Shown piece after piece: positions 1 through 8,092 of a DNA stretch of 64,000 nucleotides; within the stretch, counting starts at the first letter, position 1; every line of letters starts with the position of its first letter. The position numbers and the translations under genes were made by a program. The stretch lies in assembly GCF_900103825.1 (NCBI RefSeq), contig NZ_FNIF01000004.1, positions 186,001-250,000 of the forward strand, given 5' to 3'. The notes beneath the pieces were generated by a model, which was not told where the DNA came from, made no database searches, and was given only the letters and a program-made list of their open reading frames with translations. Source of the DNA: Paenibacillus sp. yr247 (GTDB lineage Bacteria > Bacillota > Bacilli > Paenibacillales > NBRC-103111).

Positions 1-4
1 TCAT
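1..4 (-). CDS. Start codon of a gene running off the left edge
   Basis: An ATG on the minus strand lies at 4-2, preceded by a GGAGGG ribosome site at about 9-14. Only the start is inside the window, so no product can be named. The upstream position of the same-strand LacI gene and a cre/LacI-like palindrome at 57-73 suggest a carbohydrate-related gene controlled by that regulator, which is inference. Confidence 0.45.
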
Positions 5-56
5 ATTACCCTCCGTCTATTTGTGCTTGTATTGGTAAAACCTCTTTACAAAACAT

Positions 57-73
57 TAATAAAGCGCTTTCAT
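57..73 (-). promoter_or_regulatory. cre/LacI-type operator
   Basis: The palindrome AAAGCGCTTT sits at 61-70. Read on the minus strand with its flanks it is ATGAAAGCGCTTTAT, one mismatch from the CcpA cre consensus and also typical of LacI-family operators. It lies between the LacI gene and the start of the gene leaving the left edge. Confidence 0.5.
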
Positions 74-97
74 TCGAAGTCTGTTAACCTCACAGAA

Positions 98-1120
98 TCA
101 CACGATCTGCTGTAAAGTTCTGCAAGAATCGCGATAAATGATCTCTGCATTAACAATATGTTGTGCCACAGTCATTGGATCAAGCATTTTTTGAATTAAA
201 ATGCGTCCCGCCTCAGCCCCTAATGTTTCAGCTGAAAGCTCGACCGAAGTGAGCTTCGGTGTCATTTCCTGTGCAAGCCTTGCGTCATTGCTTAAAGCCA
301 CTATAGATAAATCCCTCGGAACATCAATGCCTAGCTCTCTTGTTGCACGCAGAATACCGAGCGCAACTCTGTCCGTATCAGCCACAACAGCTGTATAGGA
401 AACCTTGTTAAAAGTATCCATGATGGACATATAGCCATAATCAGACGCTGTTGCATGCAGCTTCCGTGAGTAGTTCATCCTATTTTCTCTCGGAAAAGGT
501 ATTCCCTGCTCCTCAAAAGCTTTCATGATCCCGAATTCTCTATCAACGGAAACGGTCATATCGGATGAAGCGTTCAAGAAAATAATGGAATGGTGCCCTT
601 GAGTCAATAAATATTTTCCAACATCATAGGCGAGTTGTTCATTGTTGTTATCGACGTAGCTAATTGAACTAATTAATGGATCAGGTCTTCCTACCAGTAC
701 TAACGGTATCCCCATTTGCTCATATCTCTCGATTCGATGATCATGCTTTCGGGGGTTCAGCATAATAACACCATCGACTGGATCGCTTGAAAATTGAGTG
801 AGATCTTCGTGCTCAGGAAGTGTATCGAGCAGGATCCTATAACCGTTCTTCGTACATTCCTTTATGACGCCATTAAGCATTTGGATTTCAAACTGTGACA
901 TGGTGCCCGTTTTTGAAATCGGCATTTTCAAGCCTACAATCATCGTTTTCTTGATAGCCAAGCTGCGGGCAATATGATTCGGGTAATAGCCAAGCTCTTT
1001 GGCTACCGTAAGCACTCTTTCAGTCACCGGTTTACTGATCGGTCTCTTTTTACTAAAAACACTGGAGACAGTTCCTTTAGAAACACCAGCTAGCTTAGCA
1101 ACGTCATCAATGGTAGCCAT
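98..1120 (-). CDS. LacI/GalR family transcriptional regulator
   Basis: A 340-residue cytoplasmic DNA-binding repressor of normal family length. Residues 1-50 form the LacI helix-turn-helix (TIDDVAKLAGVSKGTVS followed by the hinge helix ending NHIARSLA). Residues 60-335 form the periplasmic-binding-protein-like sugar sensor. The ATG is preceded by a G-rich ribosome site (GAGGGGGTG). Palindromes upstream at 1159-1186, 1262-1276 and 1305-1316 suggest autoregulation. The next gene leftward on the same strand has a similar palindrome before it and is the probable target. The effector sugar cannot be told from sequence. Confidence 0.93.
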   Translation of the reverse strand: MATIDDVAKLAGVSKGTVSSVFSKKRPISKPVTERVLTVAKELGYYPNHIARSLAIKKTMIVGLKMPISKTGTMSQFEIQMLNGVIKECTKNGYRILLDTLPEHEDLTQFSSDPVDGVIMLNPRKHDHRIERYEQMGIPLVLVGRPDPLISSISYVDNNNEQLAYDVGKYLLTQGHHSIIFLNASSDMTVSVDREFGIMKAFEEQGIPFPRENRMNYSRKLHATASDYGYMSIMDTFNKVSYTAVVADTDRVALGILRATRELGIDVPRDLSIVALSNDARLAQEMTPKLTSVELSAETLGAEAGRILIQKMLDPMTVAQHIVNAEIIYRDSCRTLQQIV

Positions 1121-1158
1121 AATCCCACCCCCTCTTTATTCACTCATATAAGGATTCG

Positions 1159-1186
1159 TTAAAGCGGTTTAATTAAACCGGTTTAA
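1159..1186. promoter_or_regulatory. Tandem LacI-type operators
   Basis: Two abutting 14-bp palindromic boxes, TTAAAGCGGTTTAA (1159-1172, imperfect) and TTAAACCGGTTTAA (1173-1186, perfect), lie 39-66 bp upstream of the LacI gene start. The central CG with flanking AT is the usual LacI-family operator form. Confidence 0.6.
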
Positions 1187-1261
1187 CTGCTTTATGTTTC
1201 CTATTATATTAGATATTTATTAAATTACAACAGGTTTTTTGTTAAAGCTGGGTAAATATTA

Positions 1262-1316
1262 GGAAAGCGGTTAACCTATTACAAAATATGGAGTTTGTCT
1301 TGTTTTAACGCGTTAA
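1262..1316. promoter_or_regulatory. Further operator-like palindromes
   Basis: AAAGCGGTTAACC near 1264-1276 and a perfect TTAACGCGTTAA at 1305-1316 continue the series of LacI-like boxes between the LacI gene and the DedA gene. The second lies just past the stop codon of the DedA-PAP2 gene. Confidence 0.4.
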
Positions 1317-1324
1317 TAAAACAT

Positions 1325-2677
1325 TTACTTTCCTCTTCTTTCCTTGCCACTTTTTTTTCGGTAAGCTTTTTGATTGTTTAGGTTAGATTGCCTTATCAAA
1401 CGAAACACTTCAAGCAGCACGATTTGCATGCTAATCCAAACGCCTCCGAAGGAGAAACCTGCCACAATATCACTTGGAAGCTGATTCGCATAAATCAAAT
1501 CATTACACCCTACCCAAAGTAGAATAGCAACAAACGTAGGCATGATAGCGCTTTTCACCCATAAATTAGAGGCATGTCGAAATACCATGTACGCCGCATA
1601 ACCATAAACAGTAATCGTAAATAGAGTGGGCTCTGACGGAAACCCCGATTCACTACCTATAACTAATCCAACTTTAAGGGCTGGTGGACTTATTCGATGA
1701 AAGACCCCGGTTAACAACTCTCCCCATACTTCTCCCCCCACAACAGATAGGAAAAGGAAAAGGAATTCTAGTGGCTTGTCTTTCCCTCTCCGTGCGATCC
1801 AGATCAAGATCAAGGCAGAAATAATTGTTACTGTCGGCAAACTAACGAGGACCGAAGCAGGTTTTGCCCATTCGAAAGTAATGTCCTCCGTTACTGATCC
1901 TGCAATCAAAGTCACGACTTCATTAAAAGTGTCGAATTCTTGTGCAAGATAATCTTGTATTAATCCCATTGTGAAAAAGAATAAGCATAAAAATACGAAT
2001 GCAGTAAAAGCCACAATCATTTTAATGCGGCCAAATGAATGAAATACACTTACTCCTTTTTCCAGCCACATTTGAAGGGTACGAGCAAGCGAATGCTGAT
2101 ATTTCTTGATAACATAAATAGAAATCACAATCACACATAAAATCATAATACCCACAAACAAATAACGGGTAATGACTCTATGAAATTGTTCCCATTTGGG
2201 ACCGAGCAACTTTCCAAGCGAAACGAAGGCACCCACCCATATGAAAGCACCCATATAAGAGTAAATAGCAAAGGTGCGGAACGGAATGCGAACGATACCT
2301 GCAAAATAACCTGTAAAATGCCTGACGCCGGGTATAAAATACGAAACCGCGAGGAGTTTATTTCCATAAACAGTAAACCAATGAGACGTCTTATTTAGTC
2401 TTTCTGGACCGAAATGAACATACTTCCCGTACTTATGAACAAAAGGCAGCCCAAGGCGATATCCAATGGCATAAGCCGCGGTCATGCCCAGGCTAGCACC
2501 GAGGCCCCCAATTACAATGCAAACAAATAAGTTTAACTTACCTTCATAGACCATCAAACCCGCTGAACTCATTAGAAGTTCTCCTGGAAGCGGCAAGGCG
2601 AGGAGTTCGAAGAACAGTGATACAAATAACACGATATATCCATAATGATGAAAGGCATTAGTGATCCAATTAACCAT
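1325..2677 (-). CDS. DedA-PAP2 fusion membrane protein with degenerate PAP2 domain
   Basis: A 450-residue polytopic membrane protein. Residues about 1-200 are a DedA/SNARE-associated domain (ELLALPLPGE near the start, then the FIPGVRHFTGYFAG motif), a family of proposed lipid-linked transporters or scramblases. Residues about 230-430 have the PAP2 phosphatase layout, but the catalytic residues are missing: the PSGH position reads P347-S-E-P350, the His before PSD is Gln399, and the KX6RP motif reads as HRISPP. The ATG at 2677 follows AAAGGAGGGG; an ATG further upstream would overlap that ribosome site. Fusions of DedA to PAP2 are known; loss of all three catalytic motifs is seen here. Role probably in envelope lipid handling. 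Confidence 0.85.
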   Translation of the reverse strand: MVNWITNAFHHYGYIVLFVSLFFELLALPLPGELLMSSAGLMVYEGKLNLFVCIVIGGLGASLGMTAAYAIGYRLGLPFVHKYGKYVHFGPERLNKTSHWFTVYGNKLLAVSYFIPGVRHFTGYFAGIVRIPFRTFAIYSYMGAFIWVGAFVSLGKLLGPKWEQFHRVITRYLFVGIMILCVIVISIYVIKKYQHSLARTLQMWLEKGVSVFHSFGRIKMIVAFTAFVFLCLFFFTMGLIQDYLAQEFDTFNEVVTLIAGSVTEDITFEWAKPASVLVSLPTVTIISALILIWIARRGKDKPLEFLFLFLSVVGGEVWGELLTGVFHRISPPALKVGLVIGSESGFPSEPTLFTITVYGYAAYMVFRHASNLWVKSAIMPTFVAILLWVGCNDLIYANQLPSDIVAGFSFGGVWISMQIVLLEVFRLIRQSNLNNQKAYRKKSGKERRGK

Positions 2678-2840
2678 TGAAATGTCCCCTCCTTTCTCTA
2701 GAATACCCATTTAACCCATAAACTTTCAATAATCTCGATTTGAACGCCCTTTCCAATTGCACTAGAGAGATGAAACTCAATTCTTACACATATCATGGTA
2801 GAGAAGGCAAAGGCAAAGTAAATATTGGGGGGATTTAATC

Positions 2841-3725
2841 TTGAAAGCACTACTTCGGCTGGAGGATATCGGACCTGGGGGTTATTACGAAACCACGGAG
2901 AGTCAAATGAAATTACGTGCCGTTGCGGACTATTTATATATGCAAAGAGTGCCTTTTCACGTTGCTGTAATTTCTCGATTTGTCGATCCCGAGCGTGGAA
3001 TCGATTGTTCTATCGGGAATCCCAATAGTGCAGCTTCCGTTAGATTCGTCCAAACCCTGCACACCTTGTGCGCACGCGGAGCATCGCTCGGCATGCACGG
3101 TTATACTCACCAGTACGACCAATCAATCAGTGGTGATGGCTATGAATTTGCTTATTCTGGCTGCAAGAAAGACTGCCCGCCGGATGATCCGATAGAATCG
3201 TTATCCTCCATGATACAATTTCAACAGTCTTACGCTTACAGAAGAATTCAACAAGCGTCGTCCGCATTTCAGGCGGCAGGCTTACGACCGAATTGGTTTG
3301 AAACCCCGCATTATGCCGCATCTGAAGTTCAGCGCAAGATTTTGGAGGCTTGCACCTGGTTGTTTTATGAAGACAATCCGGATGCCCCTGACAGCCGACA
3401 AGTGACTTTTCGCAGTTCAAGGTCAATTCTCGGGAAAACCTATTATGTCCCGACGCCCCTAGGATATGTTGGCGGCGACACCGTGGAACAAGACGTGAAT
3501 CGGATGATCAGCCAAGTTAATCATTTCGGTGAAGATGATTTGGCTTCCTTTTTCTATCACCCGTTTCTCGAATTCCCCTATATTCACATACGAAAGTATG
3601 CTCCTCCCTATTATGAAGAAGGTTCCCCCCTTAAAAGGCTTATACAAAACCTGTTATCAATTGATCGGCACTTTGTATCAATCTTGGACTTAATCCATTC
3701 CTATATTTCGCCGCAATCGGTATAG
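2841..3725 (+). CDS. DUF2334 polysaccharide-deacetylase-like protein
   Basis: A 294-residue protein that starts with TTG after GGGGGGA. It carries the DUF2334 signature RLEDIGPGGYY at residues 6-16, a metal-site-like LGMHGYTHQ near residue 82, a WFETPHYAA segment and FFYHPFLEFP towards the end. DUF2334 belongs to the carbohydrate esterase 4-like (NodB) fold. No signal peptide is visible, so it would act in the cytoplasm unless exported otherwise. It is a paralogue of the N-terminal half of the much larger secreted protein at 21235-23157. Substrate unknown. Confidence 0.85.
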   Translation: MKALLRLEDIGPGGYYETTESQMKLRAVADYLYMQRVPFHVAVISRFVDPERGIDCSIGNPNSAASVRFVQTLHTLCARGASLGMHGYTHQYDQSISGDGYEFAYSGCKKDCPPDDPIESLSSMIQFQQSYAYRRIQQASSAFQAAGLRPNWFETPHYAASEVQRKILEACTWLFYEDNPDAPDSRQVTFRSSRSILGKTYYVPTPLGYVGGDTVEQDVNRMISQVNHFGEDDLASFFYHPFLEFPYIHIRKYAPPYYEEGSPLKRLIQNLLSIDRHFVSILDLIHSYISPQSV

Positions 3726-3783
3726 AAAATTCATTCTGTGGGAAACTATTCGTTGTTGTTATGTTAAAAAAGGAGGTGTCACC

Positions 3784-3945
3784 ATGCCCAAGCAAAATAA
3801 TCAGGCAACCAAGGCGGAAGTACAATCTACTGAATTAAACAAAATGCCTGTCCCAGGTCAAGATGATACGGAATTTTCTGCAGAGGAAGCGGCAGAGGTA
3901 TTTAAAGAAAATCAGTCCTCCAGTAGTAGATCTCAAAATCAATAA
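3784..3945 (+). CDS. Small acid-soluble spore protein, gamma-like (tentative)
   Basis: A 53-residue hydrophilic Gln/Asn/Ser/Glu-rich protein behind an excellent AAAGGAGGTG site, followed by a terminator 15 bp later. The stretch DTEFSAEEAAEV followed by KENQSSS resembles the GTEFASETNAQQV repeat of gamma-type SASP, which serve as amino-acid stores in spores. The similarity is short and was judged by eye, so this could be another small spore protein. Confidence 0.5.
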   Translation: MPKQNNQATKAEVQSTELNKMPVPGQDDTEFSAEEAAEVFKENQSSSSRSQNQ

Positions 3946-3960
3946 TCATATAGGTATGCG

Positions 3961-3992
3961 AAAAAGCCCGGTTCACTTGGACCAGGCTTTTT
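3961..3992. terminator. Bidirectional terminator
   Basis: AAAAAGCC and GGCTTTTT arms form a hairpin between the convergent small spore-like gene and fosB. Confidence 0.8.
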
Positions 3993-4018
3993 CAGTTTGC
4001 CCCGAAATACACGGTATT

Positions 4019-4441
4019 CTATTCATAAAATGTCATATTGGATTTCTCATTTTTGTAATAGGTCAGCCTATCTTCTAAAGTGCCCGTATGAAATTCGAAT
4101 TTATGCCCATCCGGGTCGGTAAAGTAAACTGAACGTTTATCCTGTTCGTCTCTCGTACGACCAGGGAGAATGTGTGCACCTAATTGTTCGAGTTTTTTAA
4201 CCACAGCATCAAAATCTTCATCCTCCACAGTAAAAGCTATATGGGTGTATGAATACTGAATTTCATTACGCGGTATATCTTTCTCTACGTTTAACGCCAG
4301 CCAGATTCCATTTAAATCGAAATAAGCTAAGCTTCTTCCTTTGACCAACAACTTTGCATCAAATACATTTTGATAAAATTGAATCGACTTTTCTAAATCG
4401 GTCACAGAAAAAAGAAAATGATTTACGGAGCTGATTTTCAA
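4019..4441 (-). CDS. fosB: FosB-type fosfomycin thiol transferase (VOC family)
   Basis: A 140-residue metalloenzyme that adds a thiol (bacillithiol in Firmicutes) to fosfomycin. Metal ligands are visible at H8 (VNHF), H67 (YTHIAF) and E116 (KFEFHTG), and the family strings LLVKGRSLAYFDLNGIWLAL and YFTDPDGHKFEFHTGTL are present. The start is a TTG at 4441, placed 7 nt after AGGAGGT; an upstream ATG would overlap that site. Length matches known FosB (about 138). It stands alone, typical of intrinsic chromosomal fosB. Confidence 0.93.
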   Translation of the reverse strand: MKISSVNHFLFSVTDLEKSIQFYQNVFDAKLLVKGRSLAYFDLNGIWLALNVEKDIPRNEIQYSYTHIAFTVEDEDFDAVVKKLEQLGAHILPGRTRDEQDKRSVYFTDPDGHKFEFHTGTLEDRLTYYKNEKSNMTFYE

Positions 4442-4543
4442 TTGTAGGACCTCCTGAGGCAAATATCTTACTATTTACAATCTTACAACAATCAACTCCC
4501 TAAAAAAACCATCCCAAAGGTTGGTCAAAGCTAAATATTTATC

Positions 4544-5011
4544 TCATCTTCTGAGGGTTGGAACAAGTCGATGAGGCTTTAATAATAAATCCAACCCATC
4601 AATGATCTCTTTAACAACGATATGACTAGCCATTAATGTTCCTGTGGCACAGCCTTCTTTTCCCAATATCGCAATTGAAAGATCCGCATGGCGAAACATA
4701 AGCTCATCATTGACCCCATTTCCTACAACAGCGATACCACCGGAAATCGTGTTGACAAAACGCCTTTTCTCCTCACACTGGTCGGTTTTTTCGATCACGG
4801 TTAAGTCCACTGGCAGTCCGTTGCATTCTCTGCTCGCACTTCCATTACTATCAGCAGTTAATACATGAATCTTTAATATTTGAGCTAGCTCAATAAGCCT
4901 TTCCTTAACACCTTCTATAAGCCGCCCGTCCAAAGCAATAGTCCCATTAAAATCCAAAACTAAATGGTTGATTTGCATATCGCCGTATCCTGGAATATTA
5001 ATCTGCATCAT
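4544..5011 (-). CDS. HAD-family phosphatase, soluble P-type-ATPase-like
   Basis: A 155-residue soluble protein matching the phosphorylation domain of P-type ATPases without membrane parts (COG4087 type). Motif I is LDFNGTIA (nucleophile D20, with Asn at the usual second Asp), motif II is the LTAD near residue 52, and motif IV is GNGVNDELMF. The ribosome site AAGGAG precedes ATGATG. Phosphatase activity is inferred; the Asn in motif I is common in this subgroup. Substrate unknown. Confidence 0.8.
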   Translation of the reverse strand: MMQINIPGYGDMQINHLVLDFNGTIALDGRLIEGVKERLIELAQILKIHVLTADSNGSASRECNGLPVDLTVIEKTDQCEEKRRFVNTISGGIAVVGNGVNDELMFRHADLSIAILGKEGCATGTLMASHIVVKEIIDGLDLLLKPHRLVPTLRR

Positions 5012-5167
5012 ATTTCTCCTTCAACTCCATTATTTCATGGTAGTAAATAAGTATTATTAAACTGTATTAGGTTAGCATGCCGTTTTTATGACTATTCATG
5101 AATGATTAACTCCATTTTGGGAATATTAACTAGGCATATAAAAACCAAAAGATAAGAGGGATGCTCG

Positions 5168-5386
5168 ATGTCTGACCAAAAATCAGATCAACAACAAAGT
5201 GCTGAAATCCAAGCTCACAATGCTGTTGCTCATGCACTAAGCGATTTAAATCAAGCACAGACTGCTAATAATAATCGACGGCAGATTATTCAGTCTGCGC
5301 AGGAACAACTTGACCAAGCTCACGCACAATTAGCAGAGGCGCGAACTGCAAATCCGGATAGTGCTGATGAAGATATTCTCTCGTAA
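5168..5386 (+). CDS. Small Gln/Ala-rich helical protein
   Basis: A 72-residue hydrophilic protein with a continuous Ala/Gln/Asn-rich stretch (residues 10-60) that should form an alpha-helical coiled coil (heptad-like EQLDQAHAQLAEA). It follows an AAGAGGG site and ends shortly before a hairpin at 5410-5431. Not recognised; no membrane segment or signal peptide. Possibly a spore or stress protein, judged only from its composition. Confidence 0.65.
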   Translation: MSDQKSDQQQSAEIQAHNAVAHALSDLNQAQTANNNRRQIIQSAQEQLDQAHAQLAEARTANPDSADEDILS

Positions 5387-5409
5387 TTCATACAAAGACG
5401 GCCCCTACA

Positions 5410-5431
5410 ACCCTCGATTCAATTCGAGGGT
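5410..5431 (+). terminator. Hairpin, probable terminator
   Basis: Perfect 8-bp stem ACCCTCGA/TCGAGGGT with a 6-nt loop, 23 bp past the small helical protein gene. The T-run is weak. Confidence 0.5.
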
Positions 5432-5561
5432 TATATGTATACTTGCCCTCACGGTATTCTGTGGGGGTTCTATTCGTAAGCGTTTTAAACACACGATTAA
5501 TATTAGATTAATTGGAAGAAACCACTTTTCATCGTTTAAATGATAATGTACAAAAAGTAAT

Positions 5562-5681
5562 TTAGTTTTCCCGATTCATATAGAGTTCTTTAATCATTGG
5601 ACCCATTGCATTAAATGCCGGAAACCACTTATGTACGGTAAACAACCGATTGACTCTCAAAACTTGCAATATGTTTTGCAT
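5562..5681 (-). CDS. Possible 39-residue small protein
   Basis: A short ORF (MQNILQVLRVNRL at its start) with AGGAAG 6 nt upstream of the ATG. The peptide is basic and partly hydrophobic. No family was recognised. The rest of 5432-5760 holds no other gene that can be supported. Confidence 0.3.
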   Translation of the reverse strand: MQNILQVLRVNRLFTVHKWFPAFNAMGPMIKELYMNREN

Positions 5682-5764
5682 GATCATCTTCCTATTGCTT
5701 CCTCCAGTACATTTCGACATTTCCCATAAATGCCCTCCCAATGAATTCCAGATCCATAAAAATT

Positions 5765-5791
5765 AAGGCTCGAGTGATCACTCAGAGCCTT
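5765..5791 (-). terminator. Terminator of the holin-like gene
   Basis: Stem AAGGCTC/GAGCCTT enclosing AGTGATCACT, followed on the minus strand by TTAATTTTTA, 28 bp after the holin-like stop codon. Confidence 0.75.
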
Positions 5792-5818
5792 GTCTTCTAT
5801 ACCCTTCCATCTGTATTT

Positions 5819-5992
5819 TTATACAGATTTTTGATGGTTAGTGTATACGCCGATAACAGAAAGTAAGGCTGCTACCCCATTGGCAATAGCATTCATATCG
5901 TCGTCATGAATAATGTCTAAACCATAGGCATTCAAAATCAGTTTGGCCGCCCCCAGTAAGCCTAAGGTTAACGTGAAATAGTTCATTTTCAT
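5819..5992 (-). CDS. Holin-like small membrane protein
   Basis: A 57-residue protein with two hydrophobic segments (about residues 5-22 and 35-52) separated by a turn with DIIHDDD. Layout and the closing VIGVYTNHQ segment resemble small phage holins of Bacillales. The ATG at 5992 lies 7 nt after AGGAGGT; an in-frame ATG 9 bp upstream would overlap the site. No other phage genes are nearby, so it is either a domesticated remnant or an unrelated small membrane protein. Confidence 0.65.
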   Translation of the reverse strand: MKMNYFTLTLGLLGAAKLILNAYGLDIIHDDDMNAIANGVAALLSVIGVYTNHQKSV

Positions 5993-6081
5993 ATCTCTCA
6001 CCTCCTATTTAAATAGGATGCTATATCATATGTGAGAGATTTGGTGACGGACAGGTCCAAATGGCAGGGTTCTAAAAGCAC

Positions 6082-6123
6082 AAAAAGTGCTGCTACCTTA
6101 TTCGAAGGTTCGCAGCACTTTTT
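6082..6123. terminator. Strong bidirectional terminator
   Basis: 12-bp stem AAAAAGTGCTGC/GCAGCACTTTTT, directly after the SLH protein gene. Confidence 0.88.
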
Positions 6124-6139
6124 ATCAATCAATATACAT

Positions 6140-7048
6140 TTAATGTGAAGCAGCAGGTTCGGCTATTGCCTTATAGTTAGATGAAATATACGTTACAGCG
6201 TTCGCTTCTGTTATGACTTGAGCATACATCATATCAGGTTTCGGATCGTGCAGCGTATAAGTGATGACGGCCTGACCGTCTTGACTAAACTGAATCCCAT
6301 TGATTTCGATACTGTAGCCGGGATCAGGTTTATCACCTCTGGACAGCGTAACCTTGTTGACATCGTCGTTTACTTTTTCAACCGTTACCGCCACTTCTTC
6401 AACTGGAGCTGGTGGTTTCTGAGTATGAGCTTCCAGAACGCGGACAGCTTGATAAACCCAGTTTGCTGCTTCTCCACGAGTGAGCTTACTCTTCGGGTTG
6501 AATTTGCTATCTTTATCTAGTTGTGCAATTTTATAAAGCAGCAATCTCTGTAAAGTGCCTTGATAATCTATTGTGATTTGATCCTCATCCTTGATCGCAA
6601 TAAACATTTTGACCAACGGGAAATTGCCTTTCTTTTCTAAAGCACGTACTAACAAATCCCCAAATTGTTCGCGAGTAATCGTCGCATTCGGGTTCACGTC
6701 CTTAGGGATCTCCAATCCGTGATAATGAGCAATGATGAAGGCATCTGCGTACCAAGCATCATTCGGAATGGTGGTATACGAGTCCGATGCTAGAGGCTGC
6801 TTTTTGAATTTCATCAGATCCAAGTTCAAATTCAAGCCTTTTACGATCATTTGAACGCTTTGAGCATAGCTAATTTTCCCTTTAGGAACAAAATGCTCGT
6901 TATCGATCCCGCTAACGACACCACGATCTTTTAAGGCTAGAACAGCTTCTGATTGTCCCTCATCTAAATCTGAGAAAGCAAATGCTGTTCCGAATGTCAA
7001 ACTGCTAAACAATAAGGATGTCAACGTTAGTGCCGCTATTTTATTCAT
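6140..7048 (-). CDS. SLH-domain surface protein with PrcB-like C-terminus
   Basis: A 302-residue exported protein. Residues 1-24 are a signal peptide (ALTLTSLLFSSLTFGTAFA, cleavage after AFA). Three S-layer homology repeats follow (about 25-80, 90-150, 155-210; typical elements FSDL, ITREQFGDLLVRAL, LTRGEAANWVYQAV), which bind pyruvylated wall polymer. After a proline-rich linker (PPAPVEE) the last 80 residues resemble the PrcB C-terminal domain (KPDPGYSIEINGI). ATG is preceded by GAAGGAGAG. Role: wall-anchored protein of unknown activity. Confidence 0.88.
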   Translation of the reverse strand: MNKIAALTLTSLLFSSLTFGTAFAFSDLDEGQSEAVLALKDRGVVSGIDNEHFVPKGKISYAQSVQMIVKGLNLNLDLMKFKKQPLASDSYTTIPNDAWYADAFIIAHYHGLEIPKDVNPNATITREQFGDLLVRALEKKGNFPLVKMFIAIKDEDQITIDYQGTLQRLLLYKIAQLDKDSKFNPKSKLTRGEAANWVYQAVRVLEAHTQKPPAPVEEVAVTVEKVNDDVNKVTLSRGDKPDPGYSIEINGIQFSQDGQAVITYTLHDPKPDMMYAQVITEANAVTYISSNYKAIAEPAASH

Positions 7049-7202
7049 CTACTCTTCTCTCCTTCAAGTTATGTATTTTTCAACTCGCTTATGAGTCACC
7101 TTTCCTAACGTAGTATGTACGAATAATGTTGCAGCTTCTTTTCTGTAATGCAAAAGATCCAATAAAAATCAAAGTTCAAATTTTATTCCCTTTAAAACAA
7201 AC

Positions 7203-7228
7203 AACCAACAGCCACTGGCTGCTGGTTA
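7203..7228 (-). terminator. Hairpin with T-rich tail on minus strand
   Basis: 11-bp stem AACCAGCAGCC/GGCTGTTGGTT with one G-U pair and an AGT loop; on the minus strand it is followed by GTTTGTTTT. It immediately follows the end of a short open frame (7226-7318). Confidence 0.55.
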
Positions 7229-7318
7229 TTTCCCTACATCGTTGGAGCATTCAAAGCTATCTGAATGTTTTTCAAGTCGTATTTCTAACTCCTTCTTTGA
7301 CTCGGATGAGAAGTCCAT
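7226..7318 (-). pseudogene. Possible gene tail, 30 codons
   Basis: An open frame ending KHSDSFECSNDVGK stops right at the hairpin 7203-7228. There is no ribosome site at its only ATG and the frame is closed by TAA upstream, so it looks like the 3' end of a lost gene rather than an intact one. Apart from this, 7049-7466 shows no supportable gene. Confidence 0.25.
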
Positions 7319-7466
7319 TAGGGCTATGCAATGAATCGTCTCGCCTGGAAAAGCTTACATTGTTTCTAATAAGACTAAGATTATTAGATAATTTTGGAAT
7401 TTCGCTCATATAATGATCTAAGCTTTCCCCGGACAGGCATGAATCTACATGAGAGGATAACAGTCA

Positions 7467-8087
7467 ATGCAGAATTGGTTCATTATCTTCGTATACAATT
7501 TATTTACGAATATCGATAACGCCATCATGATTCAAAATTCACTTAACAAATTTAGCCTAAGGAGCAAATACAAGATCTATCTTTTAATATTCCTCTGCAT
7601 GCTTCGCATCCTATATATTGCCTGCGTCCAATCATGGACGAAAGTGCCCTACATCAATATTGCAACGGGACTTATTATGTTCATCTTCTCCATTCGGATG
7701 GTCATGCCTAAGCAAACAATGAGAAGGCATTTTTCTTTGTTATGGATCTTTAGCAGTGTTGCCGCCTTAGATTTAGTCATGAGTATTGATAGTATTTTGC
7801 TATCAGCCAGACTGTCAGATAACGTAGCATTCATCACTATTGGTGTACTTCCGGCATTATTTCTCCTCTTCTTTTTTTCCTCCAAAATGGAAGAGTTCTT
7901 TGTCAAAATGCCCTGGATCGAAGTCGCCATCGCCGGCTTGTTAGCCCAATTAGCTGTCTTACAAATAAAAAAACAACCAGGCATCCTGGAATTACTACAA
8001 GATGAATGGTTCGATTTAATGGGTATAATCGCTATGTGCGTGATCTGTTTTATAGGTTGGTTTAATTTTTGGAAGAAGACTTCTTAA
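7467..8087 (+). CDS. TerC-family integral membrane protein
   Basis: A 206-residue protein with about seven membrane segments. The two family motifs are present: NIDNA near residue 16 and SIDSILL near residue 108 (the usual Asn of the second SxDN is Ser). TerC/YkoY/YjbE proteins are implicated in manganese export and metal loading of exported enzymes. The start follows GAGAGGA. It is a single-gene unit. Metal specificity cannot be read from sequence, and no yybP-ykoY riboswitch was seen upstream. Confidence 0.8.
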   Translation: MQNWFIIFVYNLFTNIDNAIMIQNSLNKFSLRSKYKIYLLIFLCMLRILYIACVQSWTKVPYINIATGLIMFIFSIRMVMPKQTMRRHFSLLWIFSSVAALDLVMSIDSILLSARLSDNVAFITIGVLPALFLLFFFSSKMEEFFVKMPWIEVAIAGLLAQLAVLQIKKQPGILELLQDEWFDLMGIIAMCVICFIGWFNFWKKTS

Positions 8088-8092
8088 TTTCC

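Noticed and set aside
5819..5992. Prophage suggested by the holin-like peptide
   Set aside because: No other phage gene, integrase or attachment repeat was seen nearby.
7126..7413. Plus-strand frame of 95 codons
   Set aside because: No ribosome site; it is interrupted by a hairpin that suits the minus strand better.
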